Assembly (NCBI RefSeq): GCF_014841115.1
Contig: NZ_JACYTP010000017.1
Coordinates: 30,953-94,952, forward strand
Length of the DNA stretch: 64,000 nt
From: Photobacterium arenosum
GTDB lineage: Bacteria; Pseudomonadota; Gammaproteobacteria; Enterobacterales; Vibrionaceae
Reading direction: 5' to 3'
How positions within the stretch are numbered: position 1 is the first letter of the stretch; every line of letters starts with the position of its first letter. The notes under the pieces are model-generated. The model saw only the letters and a list, made by a program, of their open reading frames with translations, ran no database searches and was not told the DNA's origin. Position numbers and translations under genes: made by a program. Below, piece after piece: positions 1 to 8,841 of the stretch.

Positions 1-114
1 TTCCTGCTGAATACGGCGGGTTTCCAGATGAGAGAAGAAAAGCAGCATCACAATCGACAAGATCAACCCGGCAAACAAGAGTAAGCCAATAAATGTAAGA
101 CGTTGTCGCTTCAT
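1..114 (-). CDS. N-terminus of a membrane-anchored protein (cut by window start)
   Basis: Reading leftward from an ATG at 112-114, 38 codons stay open to the window edge. The peptide begins MKRQRLTFIG, followed by one strongly hydrophobic stretch (about residues 7-27, rich in L, I, F, V) and then a charged segment with paired arginines. That is a basic cytoplasmic tail, a signal anchor and the start of a soluble or coiled region, as in sensor kinases, chemoreceptors or diguanylate cyclases. The domain that would decide the function lies outside the window, so no function is assigned. It is divergent from metR. Confidence 0.55.
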   Translation of the reverse strand, partial: MKRQRLTFIGLLLFAGLILSIVMLLFFSHLETRRIQQE

Positions 115-253
115 CAAGTTCCCTTAAACAATTTAGTTACACCGGGTTTCAATCCTATTTTCAGCCAGGCGTCATCTATTTGCCAGTTTGGTTTCAGATA
201 ACAGATACAAGATCACTATGCGACACTCATTACGCCCTAATGTAATCGATTAT

Positions 254-277
254 AGACGTCTGGATGTTTACACTTCT
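254..277. promoter_or_regulatory. MetJ operator (met boxes) upstream of metR
   Basis: Three adjacent 8-bp units: AGACGTCT at 254-261 is a perfect met box, GGATGTTT at 262-269 matches 5 of 8 and ACACTTCT at 270-277 matches 6 of 8. MetJ with S-adenosylmethionine binds tandem met boxes cooperatively, and metR is MetJ-repressed in E. coli. The site lies 51 bp before the metR ATG, where it would overlap or follow the promoter. The perfect box is seen directly; MetJ binding is inferred. Confidence 0.75.
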
Positions 278-327
278 CTCGATAACCAGTACTCTGAACA
301 GCAGTAATCTTCAGGGACTGAGTGAAC

Positions 328-1239
328 ATGATTGAAATTAAACACCTTCGCACATTAGCGGTACTGAGAGACACCGGTTCCCTGACAGCAACAGCCAACA
401 CCCTTTGCCTGACCCAGTCGGCGCTGTCTCACCAAATTAAGGATCTTGAGCAGCGGATTGGCGCACCACTGTTTTTACGCAAGACACGCCCGGTCAGATT
501 CACCGCAGAAGGCGATATCCTGCTGAAACTGGCGGATGATTTAATGCCCCGTATCGCACGCGCCGAACATGAACTTGCCAATTTAAAAGAAGACGCAAAA
601 GGTCGGCTGCATATGGCAATTGAGTGCCATTCCTGCTTCCAGTGGCTGATGCCTGCGCTGAAGGAATACCAGATTAACTGGCCAACGGTGAGCCTGGATT
701 TTTCATCCGGCTTCAGTTTCGAGCCTATCCCGGCTCTGGCTGCCGGGGAACTCGATCTGGTGATAACATCTGACATTAACCCGCGCTCGGAAGTGCACTA
801 TGAACCCCTGTTCGACTTTGAGATGCGCCTGGTAGTTTCGCCGCAGTCTCCCCTGGCCGAGTTGAGCACAATTAAACCGGCCGATCTTGCCAGCCAAACC
901 ATGCTGACCTACCCGGTACAAAAAAACCGCTTAGATGTGGTGAAACATTTTCTGCAGCCTGCGGGCATTGAACCTAAGATATGGAAGCAAGCCGATAATA
1001 CCCTGATGCTGGTGCAAATGGTCTCGGCAGGCTTGGGAGTTGCTGCCCTGCCCAATTGGGCAATCCATGATTTTGCCCGCCAGGGATTAATCGCCAGCAA
1101 GCCACTGGGTAAAGGCTTGTGGCGAAGACTGTATGCGGCGATTCGCGCATCAGAAAAAGAGCGCCATTATCTTCAGGCCTTCTTTGCGACGGCCCGGCAG
1201 CAGTGCCAGACACACCTTGAGGGCATTAAAGCAGCCTGA
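328..1239 (+). CDS. metR: LysR-type activator of methionine biosynthesis, MetR
   Basis: A 303-residue LysR family regulator. The N-terminal helix-turn-helix (about residues 1-60, with TQSALSHQIKDLEQRIG) is followed by the effector-binding domain. Runs diagnostic of MetR are present: IECHSCFQWLMPAL near residue 95, GELDLVITSDI, YPVQKNRLDVVKHFLQPAG and LYAAIR near the end. MetR activates metE, metH and related genes with homocysteine as co-effector. The ATG at 328 (MIEIKHL) matches the E. coli start; a GTG two codons upstream is also in frame. A MetJ operator precedes the gene and a bidirectional terminator follows it. Identity is secure at family level, and the met boxes support it. Confidence 0.93.
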   Translation: MIEIKHLRTLAVLRDTGSLTATANTLCLTQSALSHQIKDLEQRIGAPLFLRKTRPVRFTAEGDILLKLADDLMPRIARAEHELANLKEDAKGRLHMAIECHSCFQWLMPALKEYQINWPTVSLDFSSGFSFEPIPALAAGELDLVITSDINPRSEVHYEPLFDFEMRLVVSPQSPLAELSTIKPADLASQTMLTYPVQKNRLDVVKHFLQPAGIEPKIWKQADNTLMLVQMVSAGLGVAALPNWAIHDFARQGLIASKPLGKGLWRRLYAAIRASEKERHYLQAFFATARQQCQTHLEGIKAA

Positions 1240-1267
1240 GGCAAGTCTACAAGAGACCTGAAAAAAC

Positions 1268-1293
1268 AAAGGGCACCGAAACGGGTGCCCTTT
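1268..1293. terminator. Bidirectional terminator between metR and the DUF4250 gene
   Basis: A perfect 10-bp inverted repeat, AAAGGGCACC (1268-1277) and GGTGCCCTTT (1284-1293), encloses a 6-base loop. A-rich and T-rich flanks on either side let it work for metR (+) and for the convergent DUF4250 gene (-). Confidence 0.8.
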
Positions 1294-1295
1294 AT

Positions 1296-1484
1296 TCATT
1301 TAAATTGATTAGAAATGGGATCATAGCGGTAGCCGAGGGCCGCCATTTTTTGTCGCAATTGTTCCTGATCCAGCTCGTAACGACTGGAAAGATCGTCAAT
1401 CGTATCGCATTCCAGACGCAGCCTTTCATTCACTATGCCCAGCACTATGTTAGCGTCCATGTTCAGCAAGTTACTGATTTCCAC
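1296..1484 (-). CDS. DUF4250 domain protein
   Basis: A 62-residue protein that fills the whole DUF4250 family length: an N-terminal helix with N-M-D-A-N-I-V-L, then L-D-Q-E-Q-L-R-Q and the family's typical end G-Y-x-Y-x-x-x-x-N-Q-F. The family has no known function; the fold looks like a small helical, HTH-like unit. The start is a GTG, fixed by a strong purine-rich ribosome-binding site (GGAGGAGGGAG) just upstream on the minus strand. It shares a terminator with metR. Confidence 0.8.
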   Translation of the reverse strand: MEISNLLNMDANIVLGIVNERLRLECDTIDDLSSRYELDQEQLRQKMAALGYRYDPISNQFK

Positions 1485-1599
1485 CTCTCCCTCCTCCGGC
1501 TACTGCCGTTAGAACATCAGACCCGGAGTCAAACAACTCCTCTTGTTGTTAGCATAGACGCTCTACCTATCATTCGACCAGTCAGAACACTTCATTCAA

Positions 1600-2274
1600 T
1601 CAGAACACTGAAAGCTGGCATCCTGCTGAGGCAGACAGCAATAAAAGCACACCGGACAATTGCCAGACTTTGACCGGTTTCGCCAACACAATATGGCCGA
1701 CCCAAATCACCTGAGCAGCAATCAGCAATAACAGTGCCGCACAAATCGCCAGTAACTGGCTTTCCACCTGTGCCTGAGGCACAGAGTAATAGAGCTGGCC
1801 TGAAAACAGCAACACACTCAGCATGGCACTCACCAGGCCTGCTGCGGGTAATACCCGGTGAAAAGCCTGCAACCGCGTTCGTGATTGAGTCAGCAACAGG
1901 TGCGCCAGGGCGGCGCCAAACATCACCACGGCAATCAGGCTCTGCGCTTTTTCTGACCATGACAGCGAAGAGAGTGTCATCAGCCAGCTCAGCACTGCCA
2001 TCGCGCACGAGGCATACAACAGCTTCAACGGCCCCTGATCCCGCGTCTTACCGGTTTTTACCTGGAAAGTGAACAAGCCTACACCCAGAAGCGGCAACAG
2101 TGCCACTGGCTGGTTGATGCATGCGATTAACCAACCCAGCAACAGTACAGGAAGCATCTTATGGACCCGGCCTCGCTGGCCCGGACAGATCTCCCCTTTC
2201 GTTAAAACGAGAGTGAGAATCATCTGTGCTCCCAACAGGGCAGAGACGAGTAAAGTGGTATAAGTCATATTCAT
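1600..2274 (-). CDS. Polytopic inner-membrane protein, unknown function
   Basis: 224 residues, almost all hydrophobic, with about seven predicted membrane helices (for example residues 4-24, 40-64, 88-102, 113-127, 144-161, 172-193, 202-219) and short charged loops. No catalytic or transport motif is recognisable. Two ATG codons open the frame (2274 and 2268) and neither has a convincing Shine-Dalgarno. It may share a transcript with the DUF4250 gene 116 bp downstream. Function unknown. Confidence 0.6.
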   Translation of the reverse strand: MNMTYTTLLVSALLGAQMILTLVLTKGEICPGQRGRVHKMLPVLLLGWLIACINQPVALLPLLGVGLFTFQVKTGKTRDQGPLKLLYASCAMAVLSWLMTLSSLSWSEKAQSLIAVVMFGAALAHLLLTQSRTRLQAFHRVLPAAGLVSAMLSVLLFSGQLYYSVPQAQVESQLLAICAALLLLIAAQVIWVGHIVLAKPVKVWQLSGVLLLLSASAGCQLSVF

Positions 2275-2479
2275 GAAAGGCTACAGAAGAAAGAGAAAAA
2301 CGCCCGAAATTATATCAGAACAGTACTAAAAACATCCATTGCTCAAATTTCCCGACAATTAACCTGGTTTCACATGTATTATATGAATCAAGATCACGGT
2401 TTTGGCGACCGTCTTGTAGAATAATTGTTCGATTATAAAAATAAAGGGCGTTTACCGTCTGTTTTTTCTCACAAAACAG

Positions 2480-3712
2480 ATGTCAGATGAGCTGGAAGCA
2501 AAGATGATATCGACTTATAACCACTACCATAGGCTGTTGTGCCATGCGCTCAAGCTCTATATTCCGGATCTATGGAGTGCTAAAGCACACACCCAGAGCT
2601 TCCAGAATACGCGAAGCGGATACCTGCGCAGCCGAATTTCTCTGCTCTGCATTGTATGGGCAGTACTGATCATAGCATGGATACCTTTTGACTTTTTTTA
2701 CCTCAATACAGGAGAAGATACCCGAATTGCCAGTGCCCGTTTACTTCTCGCGTTATTTTTAATGGGTATTGCCAAAGTCAACGAGACTCACACCACCTTG
2801 CGTCAGTCGCAATGGTGCATGGCACTCATGGTTCTGGGACTGAACCTCTTCTACACCTATTGCATCTGGGTATTGGGTTTTCCCGAAGTGTACAGCGGTT
2901 TTGAATACGGCTATACGCTGTTGCCTATTTTGCATGTCGCCATTTTAACTATCCTGCCGATTACACTGAAGGAAAGCCTGTGCCTGCTGGCATTCACCGC
3001 TGTCACAGAAATCGCAGTCGATTTACAGACAGGCACGGTGCTGATGCCGGAAACACTGGCCAATTACTGGCTGCAGAACGTGCTGGCTATTGTCGTCATC
3101 TGGTCACAGTTATCCAAGCTTTACATGTTGATGCGTTTGTACCGCCAGGCAACCCTGGATCCGTTAACCGGGATATACAATCGCAGAATGTTACTGCAGC
3201 AAGCCCAGAAAGCCATGGAAAACTGTCAGGCCAAACGCCAGCCTTTTTCTCTGCTGCTGTTTGATATCGATCGTTTCAAACGCATCAATGATACCTGGGG
3301 CCATGGCGTTGGTGACAAAGTACTGCGCGGTTTTGCCGATCATCTGCAACTGGCATCGCGGAAAACCGATCTGTTCGGACGCTATGGCGGCGAAGAGTTT
3401 ATTCTTTGCCTGCCCTGCTGCGATACCTTAACAGCGCAAAAAATTGCAGACCGGATGTTAGCCGATATCCGCTCACTGCAACTGCCGACTGATATAGAAG
3501 AAACACATGTGTCAATCACAGCCTGCATCGGCATTGCGACTTTTACCTCAGGCGACAGCCTGATGACCATGATAGACCGTGCCGACCGCGCATTGTACGA
3601 GTGCAAAGATGCCGGTCGCGACTGCTACCGGTTCCACCCGTATGGCTATCAGTACCGCGACAGACGCAAGCCGTTAGAACCCCTGGTCAGTGAAGCCAGC
3701 AGCGAGGTTTAA
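2480..3712 (+). CDS. Membrane diguanylate cyclase (GGDEF)
   Basis: The N-terminal half carries about six membrane helices (residues about 58-215), a MASE-like sensor region. The C-terminal GGDEF domain begins near residue 225 with TLDPLTGIYNRR. The active-site motif is GGEEF at residues 303-307, and an RxxD inhibitory site (RKTD) lies exactly five residues before it, so product feedback by c-di-GMP is expected. LLFDIDRFKRINDTWGHGVGD is the usual metal and substrate helix region. It should make c-di-GMP from two GTP at the inner membrane; the ligand of the sensor part is unknown. The start may be the ATG at 2504, which has a better purine tract (GGAAG) than the one at 2480. There is no EAL domain. 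Confidence 0.88.
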   Translation: MSDELEAKMISTYNHYHRLLCHALKLYIPDLWSAKAHTQSFQNTRSGYLRSRISLLCIVWAVLIIAWIPFDFFYLNTGEDTRIASARLLLALFLMGIAKVNETHTTLRQSQWCMALMVLGLNLFYTYCIWVLGFPEVYSGFEYGYTLLPILHVAILTILPITLKESLCLLAFTAVTEIAVDLQTGTVLMPETLANYWLQNVLAIVVIWSQLSKLYMLMRLYRQATLDPLTGIYNRRMLLQQAQKAMENCQAKRQPFSLLLFDIDRFKRINDTWGHGVGDKVLRGFADHLQLASRKTDLFGRYGGEEFILCLPCCDTLTAQKIADRMLADIRSLQLPTDIEETHVSITACIGIATFTSGDSLMTMIDRADRALYECKDAGRDCYRFHPYGYQYRDRRKPLEPLVSEASSEV

Positions 3713-3734
3713 CCCAGTCTGACCAGGGTATATG

Positions 3735-4979
3735 TTAAACAGCCACCGATGCCACTGGCTCGGTGGCCTGCTTTCTTCCCAGGCGCCAGCACAAGGCATA
3801 CAGAGCCAAATACAGCACACTGCCGCCCACCAGCACGCCGTGCCAGTTCCAGTGTTGCCAGCAGGTGATCAGGTAAAACCCGCCCAGGCTGCCGCCGACA
3901 TAATAGTGCACCAGGTAAAGGGCGGTGGCCGTGGCTTTTCCTGTCTTTGCTTTCTGGCTCACCCAGGCATACGCCAGAGAATGGGTAAAAAACGCACCGG
4001 AACTGATTAATAACAAACCGCTCAGCATGGCCGACACAGAGTCCAGCGCGGCTACCCACATCCCCAGCGCACTGATTGTCGTACCCAGTATCATGCCACT
4101 CACCGGCTTGTACCTGATGCTCCAGCTGCCACTGAGTTTTGCGGTAAGCGTCCCGCTCAGATAACACAGAAATATCAAAGACGCCCAGCTGACCGGCAAG
4201 GAATAAGGCGGTGAGACCAGCCTGAAGCCCATCACAGAATACAGGTTCACAAACAAGGCAAAATTGATACCGCCAATCAGCATAGGGATCCACAATACCG
4301 GTTGCTGTAAATGCCGGATCACATGTTTTGTGTGATGCCTGAGCTGCCCACGCTGAGGGGTAAAATGTTGCTGCTGCGGCAATAATCTGGCGACCACCAA
4401 AGCGCCAACCAAACTAAAAAGTGCCATACCCAGCACAGCCCCCTGCCAGCCCCAGGCGTCTGACGCAAAGCCGCCGAATAATCGCCCGGCAATGCCGCCC
4501 AGTGAGTTAGCGCTGATGTATCCGCCTACCGCCAGCGACAGGGCTTTAGGTGAAAACTCTTCAGCCATATAGGCCACTGCAACCGCTGCAAACCCTGCCA
4601 GCGAGGCGCCCATCAGTGCCCGGGCAAGACTCAGCATCAGCAAGCTCTCAGCCAATAGCATCAGTACGCCCACCACAGGCAGCAAGAACAGACTCAGCAA
4701 CATCACCTTACGCCGTCCAATCATTTCGGAGCTGACAGCCCATGGCACCAGAGTTAGCGCCAGAGCCAGTGTACCTGCTGCCAACAACCAGTTAACTTTG
4801 GTGGCACTCACGGAAAAAGCCTCCGTCATTACAGGCAACAATGGCTGGAAGAGATACAAATTACAAAACACCAGAAATGAACCAAGAGCCAGAGCAAAAC
4901 TGGCCCGACGATAGGCAGAACTATGGATTTCTATCACAGACAGGCACCAGACGATGAAGAGTTGCTGAAACAGTAGCAA
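3735..4979 (-). CDS. Major facilitator superfamily transporter, YnfM-like
   Basis: A 12-helix MFS permease of 414 residues. The loop after helix 2 holds the MFS signature in the form SSEMIGRRKVML, and helix 5 contains GGYISANSLGGIAGR, closely matching the E. coli YnfM segment. YnfM is a putative drug or arabinose exporter whose physiological substrate is not settled. The gene is divergent from a LysR regulator at 5050, the same arrangement as ynfM/ynfL, so that regulator probably controls it. The start is uncertain: a TTG at 4979 follows an AGAGGG tract, and a GTG at 4937 is possible. It is convergent with the cyclase gene, separated by 22 bp. Confidence 0.85.
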   Translation of the reverse strand: MLLFQQLFIVWCLSVIEIHSSAYRRASFALALGSFLVFCNLYLFQPLLPVMTEAFSVSATKVNWLLAAGTLALALTLVPWAVSSEMIGRRKVMLLSLFLLPVVGVLMLLAESLLMLSLARALMGASLAGFAAVAVAYMAEEFSPKALSLAVGGYISANSLGGIAGRLFGGFASDAWGWQGAVLGMALFSLVGALVVARLLPQQQHFTPQRGQLRHHTKHVIRHLQQPVLWIPMLIGGINFALFVNLYSVMGFRLVSPPYSLPVSWASLIFLCYLSGTLTAKLSGSWSIRYKPVSGMILGTTISALGMWVAALDSVSAMLSGLLLISSGAFFTHSLAYAWVSQKAKTGKATATALYLVHYYVGGSLGGFYLITCWQHWNWHGVLVGGSVLYLALYALCWRLGRKQATEPVASVAV

Positions 4980-5009
4980 TTTCCCTCTGATAGTGAAAAT
5001 ATATTAAAA

Positions 5010-5030
5010 ATATCGGATCCATATCTTTTA
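5010..5030. promoter_or_regulatory. Possible LysR operator between the MFS and LysR genes
   Basis: The 70-bp divergent gap contains a short AT-rich dyad, ATAT-CGGATCC-ATAT (5010-5024), that fits the loose T-N11-A pattern bound by LysR proteins. This is only a candidate. The case rests on its position between divergent regulator and target genes. Confidence 0.3.
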
Positions 5031-5049
5031 TTAATAGCCAGAGTAACCA

Positions 5050-5943
5050 ATGGACATTCGCCAGCTCACTTATTTCATTGCCATTGCAGAGGCCGGCAGT
5101 TTCACGAAAGCCGCGGAAAAACTGCACATAGCCCAGCCGGCTTTAAGCATCGCAATAAAGAAATTCGAGCAACAGCTAGAGATGCCGTTGTTTCACCGCA
5201 GCGATCGCCAGATAGTGCTGACTCACGAAGGTGAAGTACTGATTCAGCATGCCCGCCTGATTTTGCAGCAGGTGGGTGATGCAAAGATCGCCATGGCGGA
5301 ATTGAAGGGATTGCAAAAAGGCGAAGTCCGGCTGGGTGTACCCAGTATGCTGGGGTCGTATTTTTTTCCCGATATCCTGATGGGGTTTAAATCTCGCTAC
5401 CCCAATCTCAAACTGACGCTGGTCGAAGCCGGTACCCAGTCGATCCGCTTGATGCTGCTTAACGGAGAGCTGGATTTAGGTGTGATCCGAAGTGCTGATC
5501 TCCCCGACAGCCTTGAAGCCGAGCCGTTACTCACGTCAGAAATGGTGGCTGTCGTCAGCCCGAACCACGAATTTGCCCGGCAGTCCTCGGTGTCGTTCGA
5601 ACAGTTTTTCAGCCAGGAGCTGGTGATGTTCAAGCAAGGGTACTTTCATCGCGACTACATCGACCATGTATGTCAGGCACATCAGCTCAAACAGCACATC
5701 GCGTTTGAAACAAACCTGTTGCCCATGATCCTGAGTATTATCAGACAGGAGTTTGCCATATCAGCCTTACTGGAAATGGTCACCCGCCACGAGCCCGGTT
5801 TAGCAGCCGTGCCTTTCGAACAACCGGTACAGCTCAATCTGGCTATCGCCTGGCGAAAAAATGGCTACTTATCGATGGCTGATCGGGCATTCATGGAATT
5901 TATCAAAGAGCATCAACGCCATCGCCGATTGCATTCAGCGTGA
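5050..5943 (+). CDS. LysR-type regulator divergent from the MFS gene
   Basis: 297 residues with a standard LysR layout: helix-turn-helix in residues 1-60 (AEAGSFTKAAEKLHIAQPAL), linker helix, then an effector domain with GELDLGVIRSADLPDSLEAE. Its divergent placement with respect to the transporter at 3735-4979 suggests it regulates that gene and itself. The effector is unknown. The ATG at 5050 (MDIRQLTYF) is the family-typical start with AGAGTAA upstream. E. coli YnfL has the same context, but orthology is not shown by the sequence alone. Confidence 0.87.
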   Translation: MDIRQLTYFIAIAEAGSFTKAAEKLHIAQPALSIAIKKFEQQLEMPLFHRSDRQIVLTHEGEVLIQHARLILQQVGDAKIAMAELKGLQKGEVRLGVPSMLGSYFFPDILMGFKSRYPNLKLTLVEAGTQSIRLMLLNGELDLGVIRSADLPDSLEAEPLLTSEMVAVVSPNHEFARQSSVSFEQFFSQELVMFKQGYFHRDYIDHVCQAHQLKQHIAFETNLLPMILSIIRQEFAISALLEMVTRHEPGLAAVPFEQPVQLNLAIAWRKNGYLSMADRAFMEFIKEHQRHRRLHSA

Positions 5944-5984
5944 TCCGGCATTTCAGGATGGGTATATGAAAAATTGCAAATTCG

Positions 5985-6006
5985 CAATGTGATCAAGCTC
6001 ACGTGA
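5985..6006. promoter_or_regulatory. Candidate CRP site upstream of aspC
   Basis: TGTGA (5988-5992), six bases, then TCAC (5999-6002) gives a perfect left half-site and a four-of-five right half-site. It is about 220 bp upstream of the aspC ATG and just past the LysR stop codon. Either a distal aspC promoter or nothing functional is possible. Confidence 0.4.
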
Positions 6007-6223
6007 AAATTTCCAATAGATGATGTTTGTGTTTCATTTTCTTTTACAATGGATGTTTGCTTGGGAGCCTGATCGCACCGGAATGTCAAAAGCCAGACCG
6101 GATTTCTGTCTGCCAGATCCTTGAAGGACTGCAGAATTTCGATCAGAGTCACATGGCCATTGAAAAATTATGGTCTTTCCAGGCACGTCGACCGTATCAC
6201 TGACTAGCATGGATGATTCACGA

Positions 6224-7414
6224 ATGTTTGAAAAAATCGTTGCCGCACCAGCTGACCCTATCCTGGGACTGACTGAAGAATTCAAAAATGACACTCGCGC
6301 TGAGAAAATTAATCTTGGCGTTGGCATCTACAAAGATGAATCGGGTAATACCCCGGTTCTGGCGACAGTGAAAAAAGCTGAAGCTATCCTGCTGGAAAAA
6401 GAAACCACCAAATCTTATCTGAGTATTCCCGGTACAGCAGAATACGGTCTGGCTGTTCAGGAACTGCTGTTTGGCAAAGGTGCCGCCATTATTACTGACA
6501 AACGTGCTCAAACGGCTCAAGCGCCGGGTGGTACGGGTGCACTGCGCGTAGCGGCAGAATTCATTAAACGCCAGCTGGGCGATGTGACCGTTTGGATCAG
6601 CAACCCAACCTGGGCAAACCACTTTGGTGTCTTTGGCGCTGCTGGCCTGCAGACAGAACAATATGCTTACTACAATGCCGAAACCAAGAGCATGGATTTC
6701 GATGCTTTGCTGAGTTCTCTGGCAAATGCTAAAGCAGGTGATGTGGTATTGCTGCACGGTTGCTGCCATAACCCTACCGGTATCGACCCGGATGCCGATC
6801 AATGGCTGGCTTTAGCAAAATTCTGTGCAGAGAAAAACCTGCTGCCAATGTTCGACTTTGCTTATCAGGGCTTTGCCAAAGGCGTTGAAGAAGATGCAAC
6901 CGGTTTGCGTATTTTTACTGAACACAACAGTGAACTGCTGATCGCCAGCTCTTTCTCCAAGAACTTTGGCCTGTACAACGAGCGTGTGGGCGCCTTCACT
7001 CTGGTGGCTAAAACCGCTGAAGTGGCCAGCACGTCATTCAGCCAGGTTAAAAGCATTGCCCGTGTGATCTACTCTAACCCACCGGCTCACGGCGCAGCGA
7101 TTGTGACTGAAATTCTGAACAATGCCGAATTGCGTGCAGAGTGGGAACAGGAAGTCGCAGACATGCGTGACCGCATTCAGGAAATGCGTACCCTGTTTGT
7201 TCAGACACTGAAAGATTTGGGTGTAGACGCCGACTTCAGCTTTATTGAGCGCCAGAACGGCATGTTCTCATTCTCTGGCTTGAATAAAGATCAGGTGACA
7301 CGCCTGAAAGAAGAATTTGCTATTTATATCGTAGGCTCTGGCCGTATCAGCGTGGCGGGTATGACCAAAGATAACATGCAGCCTCTGTGCAATGGCATTG
7401 CCGCTGTCCTGTAA
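6224..7414 (+). CDS. aspC: Aspartate (aromatic) aminotransferase
   Basis: 396 residues, exactly the length of E. coli AspC, and colinear from [16 protein letters not shown] to the end. The PLP-binding lysine is K246 in [15 protein letters not shown]. The substrate and cofactor residues GGTGALR, HNPTG and DFAYQG are all present. The enzyme converts aspartate and 2-oxoglutarate to oxaloacetate and glutamate and also serves aromatic amino acid synthesis. The frame stays open upstream for 18 codons, but the family start is the ATG at 6224. It faces gloC/mepK/ldtD across about 2 kb, as in E. coli. A strong terminator follows. Confidence 0.95.
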   Translation: MFEKIVAAPADPILGLTEEFKNDTRAEKINLGVGIYKDESGNTPVLATVKKAEAILLEKETTKSYLSIPGTAEYGLAVQELLFGKGAAIITDKRAQTAQAPGGTGALRVAAEFIKRQLGDVTVWISNPTWANHFGVFGAAGLQTEQYAYYNAETKSMDFDALLSSLANAKAGDVVLLHGCCHNPTGIDPDADQWLALAKFCAEKNLLPMFDFAYQGFAKGVEEDATGLRIFTEHNSELLIASSFSKNFGLYNERVGAFTLVAKTAEVASTSFSQVKSIARVIYSNPPAHGAAIVTEILNNAELRAEWEQEVADMRDRIQEMRTLFVQTLKDLGVDADFSFIERQNGMFSFSGLNKDQVTRLKEEFAIYIVGSGRISVAGMTKDNMQPLCNGIAAVL

Positions 7415-7437
7415 CTTTCAGGCTCAGTAACCTGCAC

Positions 7438-7472
7438 AGAAGGGGGCGCTCACAGGGCGCCCCCTTCTTTTG
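7438..7472 (+). terminator. Rho-independent terminator of aspC
   Basis: A 12-bp stem, AGAAGGGGGCGC (7438-7449) and GCGCCCCCTTCT (7457-7468), has a 7-base loop and is followed by a T-run. This is one of the strongest terminators in the window. Confidence 0.9.
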
Positions 7473-7563
7473 ACTGTCTTTTGGCTTTCTGTTTAATGCT
7501 CTGGTGCATTTTGCTGTATTTGTTATTCACTGTGCTTTCGGTGCACTGTCTGCCTGCTTCACA

Positions 7564-7869
7564 TCAACCGGATTTATCCAGCGGTAACACATTACAAAAC
7601 AGCTCACGCTCATATTGTCGTTCCAGCTGGTCTCGCCACGACTTCTTGGAAATATGGACCAGATAAAAATTTTCCCGTGATGTATCTGTTACGAATGCCA
7701 TATCAAACTGCATTAACTCGTAATGAATATCATGCACAAATCCCAGCGAGAAACTTTGCCGGCCAGTCAGCTGATTAATGTCCTCCCGGGTTAAACACAC
7801 ACCCTGTTCATCCTCAGCAAAACGGTTACGTAACCATTCGGAAAACTCTCGAGCACTGATCATTGTCAT
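7564..7869 (-). CDS. Conserved small protein of unknown function
   Basis: A soluble, acidic/aromatic protein of 101 residues with no signal peptide or membrane helix. The start ATG at 7869 is preceded by GATGAGG on the minus strand, and a second in-frame ATG lies two codons later. No motif is recognised; the sequence alternates predicted helix (residues 5-20, 25-34) and strand (FSLGFVHDIHYELMQFDMAFV). I infer a real gene from the good ribosome-binding site, the clean frame and the lack of a competing frame, but assign no function. Confidence 0.55.
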   Translation of the reverse strand: MTMISAREFSEWLRNRFAEDEQGVCLTREDINQLTGRQSFSLGFVHDIHYELMQFDMAFVTDTSRENFYLVHISKKSWRDQLERQYERELFCNVLPLDKSG

Positions 7870-8042
7870 ATTACCTCATCTGTGAGTGCCTACATCCGTG
7901 AATAATCCGATCCTCTTAAATAGGTATAGCAGAATAAGACTAGTTCGTCAGACCGAAACGAAATTGCGCAATAAAATCAGCCATGAATGGTCGGCTGTAA
8001 GAAATGCTGATTACGAGGAAAAAAGGAGATAAATGATTGAAA

Positions 8043-8084
8043 AAGGCAAGAAAGGTAACCCGCTCCTGATAATTCAGGAACGGG
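8043..8084 (-). terminator. Terminator downstream of the basic winged-helix gene
   Basis: An interrupted stem, CCCG.TCCTGA (8059-8069) and TCAGGA.CGGG (8074-8084) with a four-base loop, is followed on the minus strand by a T-rich stretch. It lies 10 bp past the stop codon of the gene at 8094-8486. Confidence 0.55.
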
Positions 8085-8093
8085 GAAGGACAA

Positions 8094-8486
8094 TTATAGC
8101 GCTTTATATACGACTTTATTGCCAGCAAGCTGAATTCGCTCAACAAGCCCTTCTTCAACCAGTTTTTTCAGTGCCCCCGTTGCCCAGGAAGCGGCTTTGC
8201 TGTCTTCCTGGCCGGCTTCAAGGCCGATACTTTTCGGGTTAATACCTTCTGCATTGTTTGCCACTATGCCCAGCACCTGCTGCTGCTTAGGTGTCAGCGA
8301 TACAGTAACCGCGACTTTACCCGCTGGTGCTTCTGTTTTTTTCACATCAACCTGAGGCTTTGCTGCCGCTACCGGGGCTGCCTGCTTCACCGCTGCTTTG
8401 GTGACAGGTTTTTGAGTCACTGCCGTGGCCGCTTTGATGCGTTTTTGCAGTTTAAGCTGTACTTTACGTTTGTGAGAGATTCTCAT
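8094..8486 (-). CDS. Lys/Ala-rich tail plus winged-helix protein
   Basis: 130 residues in two parts. Residues 1-60 are highly basic and rich in K, A, V and P (for example KLQKRIKAATAVTQKPVTKA), resembling histone H1-type tails. Residues 62-130 (LTPKQQQVLGIVANNAEGIN, then a KKLVEEGLVERIQ wing region) look like a MarR/BlaI-size winged helix. This suggests a sequence-tolerant DNA-binding protein. The ATG at 8486 has AGGAAG upstream, so the longer open frame to 8618 is not used. Its role is unknown; it could be nucleoid-associated or a regulator. Confidence 0.7.
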   Translation of the reverse strand: MRISHKRKVQLKLQKRIKAATAVTQKPVTKAAVKQAAPVAAAKPQVDVKKTEAPAGKVAVTVSLTPKQQQVLGIVANNAEGINPKSIGLEAGQEDSKAASWATGALKKLVEEGLVERIQLAGNKVVYKAL

Positions 8487-8841
8487 TAACTTCCTACTCC
8501 GTTGTACTACTTTCAGTCGCCAGTTTGGATGCCCAGCGGGAAAAAAAGTAGCGCGAGTTATATCAAGGATGTCAGAGGAATGCCAGCAAACGGCTATTTT
8601 AAGCACAATAAAAGCCATATTTTGCGTATTTTAAGCGACAAGATCTCATTTTTATCTTTTTCAAGTTCATGCAATTAATGGAATAAATACCGACTTTCAT
8701 GCAAACTAGCCCTTACGCATTGCATAAACAGTCGTCAGTGATTTGACACCCATATCGCTAGCCACAACCTGTGAGTAATATCTCTGGACAATTTGCCATA
8801 CTTTATAAAGATGACATCTTCATGCTCTCTCTGGAGTTAAT

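Noticed and set aside
2395..2415. Possible CRP site before the cyclase gene
   Set aside because: Only the right half (TCACG) fits; the left half is TGAA in place of TGTGA.
6170..6223. Eighteen-codon upstream extension of aspC
   Set aside because: The AspC family starts at MFEK, giving the same 396-residue length as E. coli; the extension has no ribosome site of its own.
7481..7666. Hydrophobic 61-codon plus-strand frame after the aspC terminator
   Set aside because: No ribosome site, immediately follows a strong terminator and runs into the antisense of the gene at 7564.
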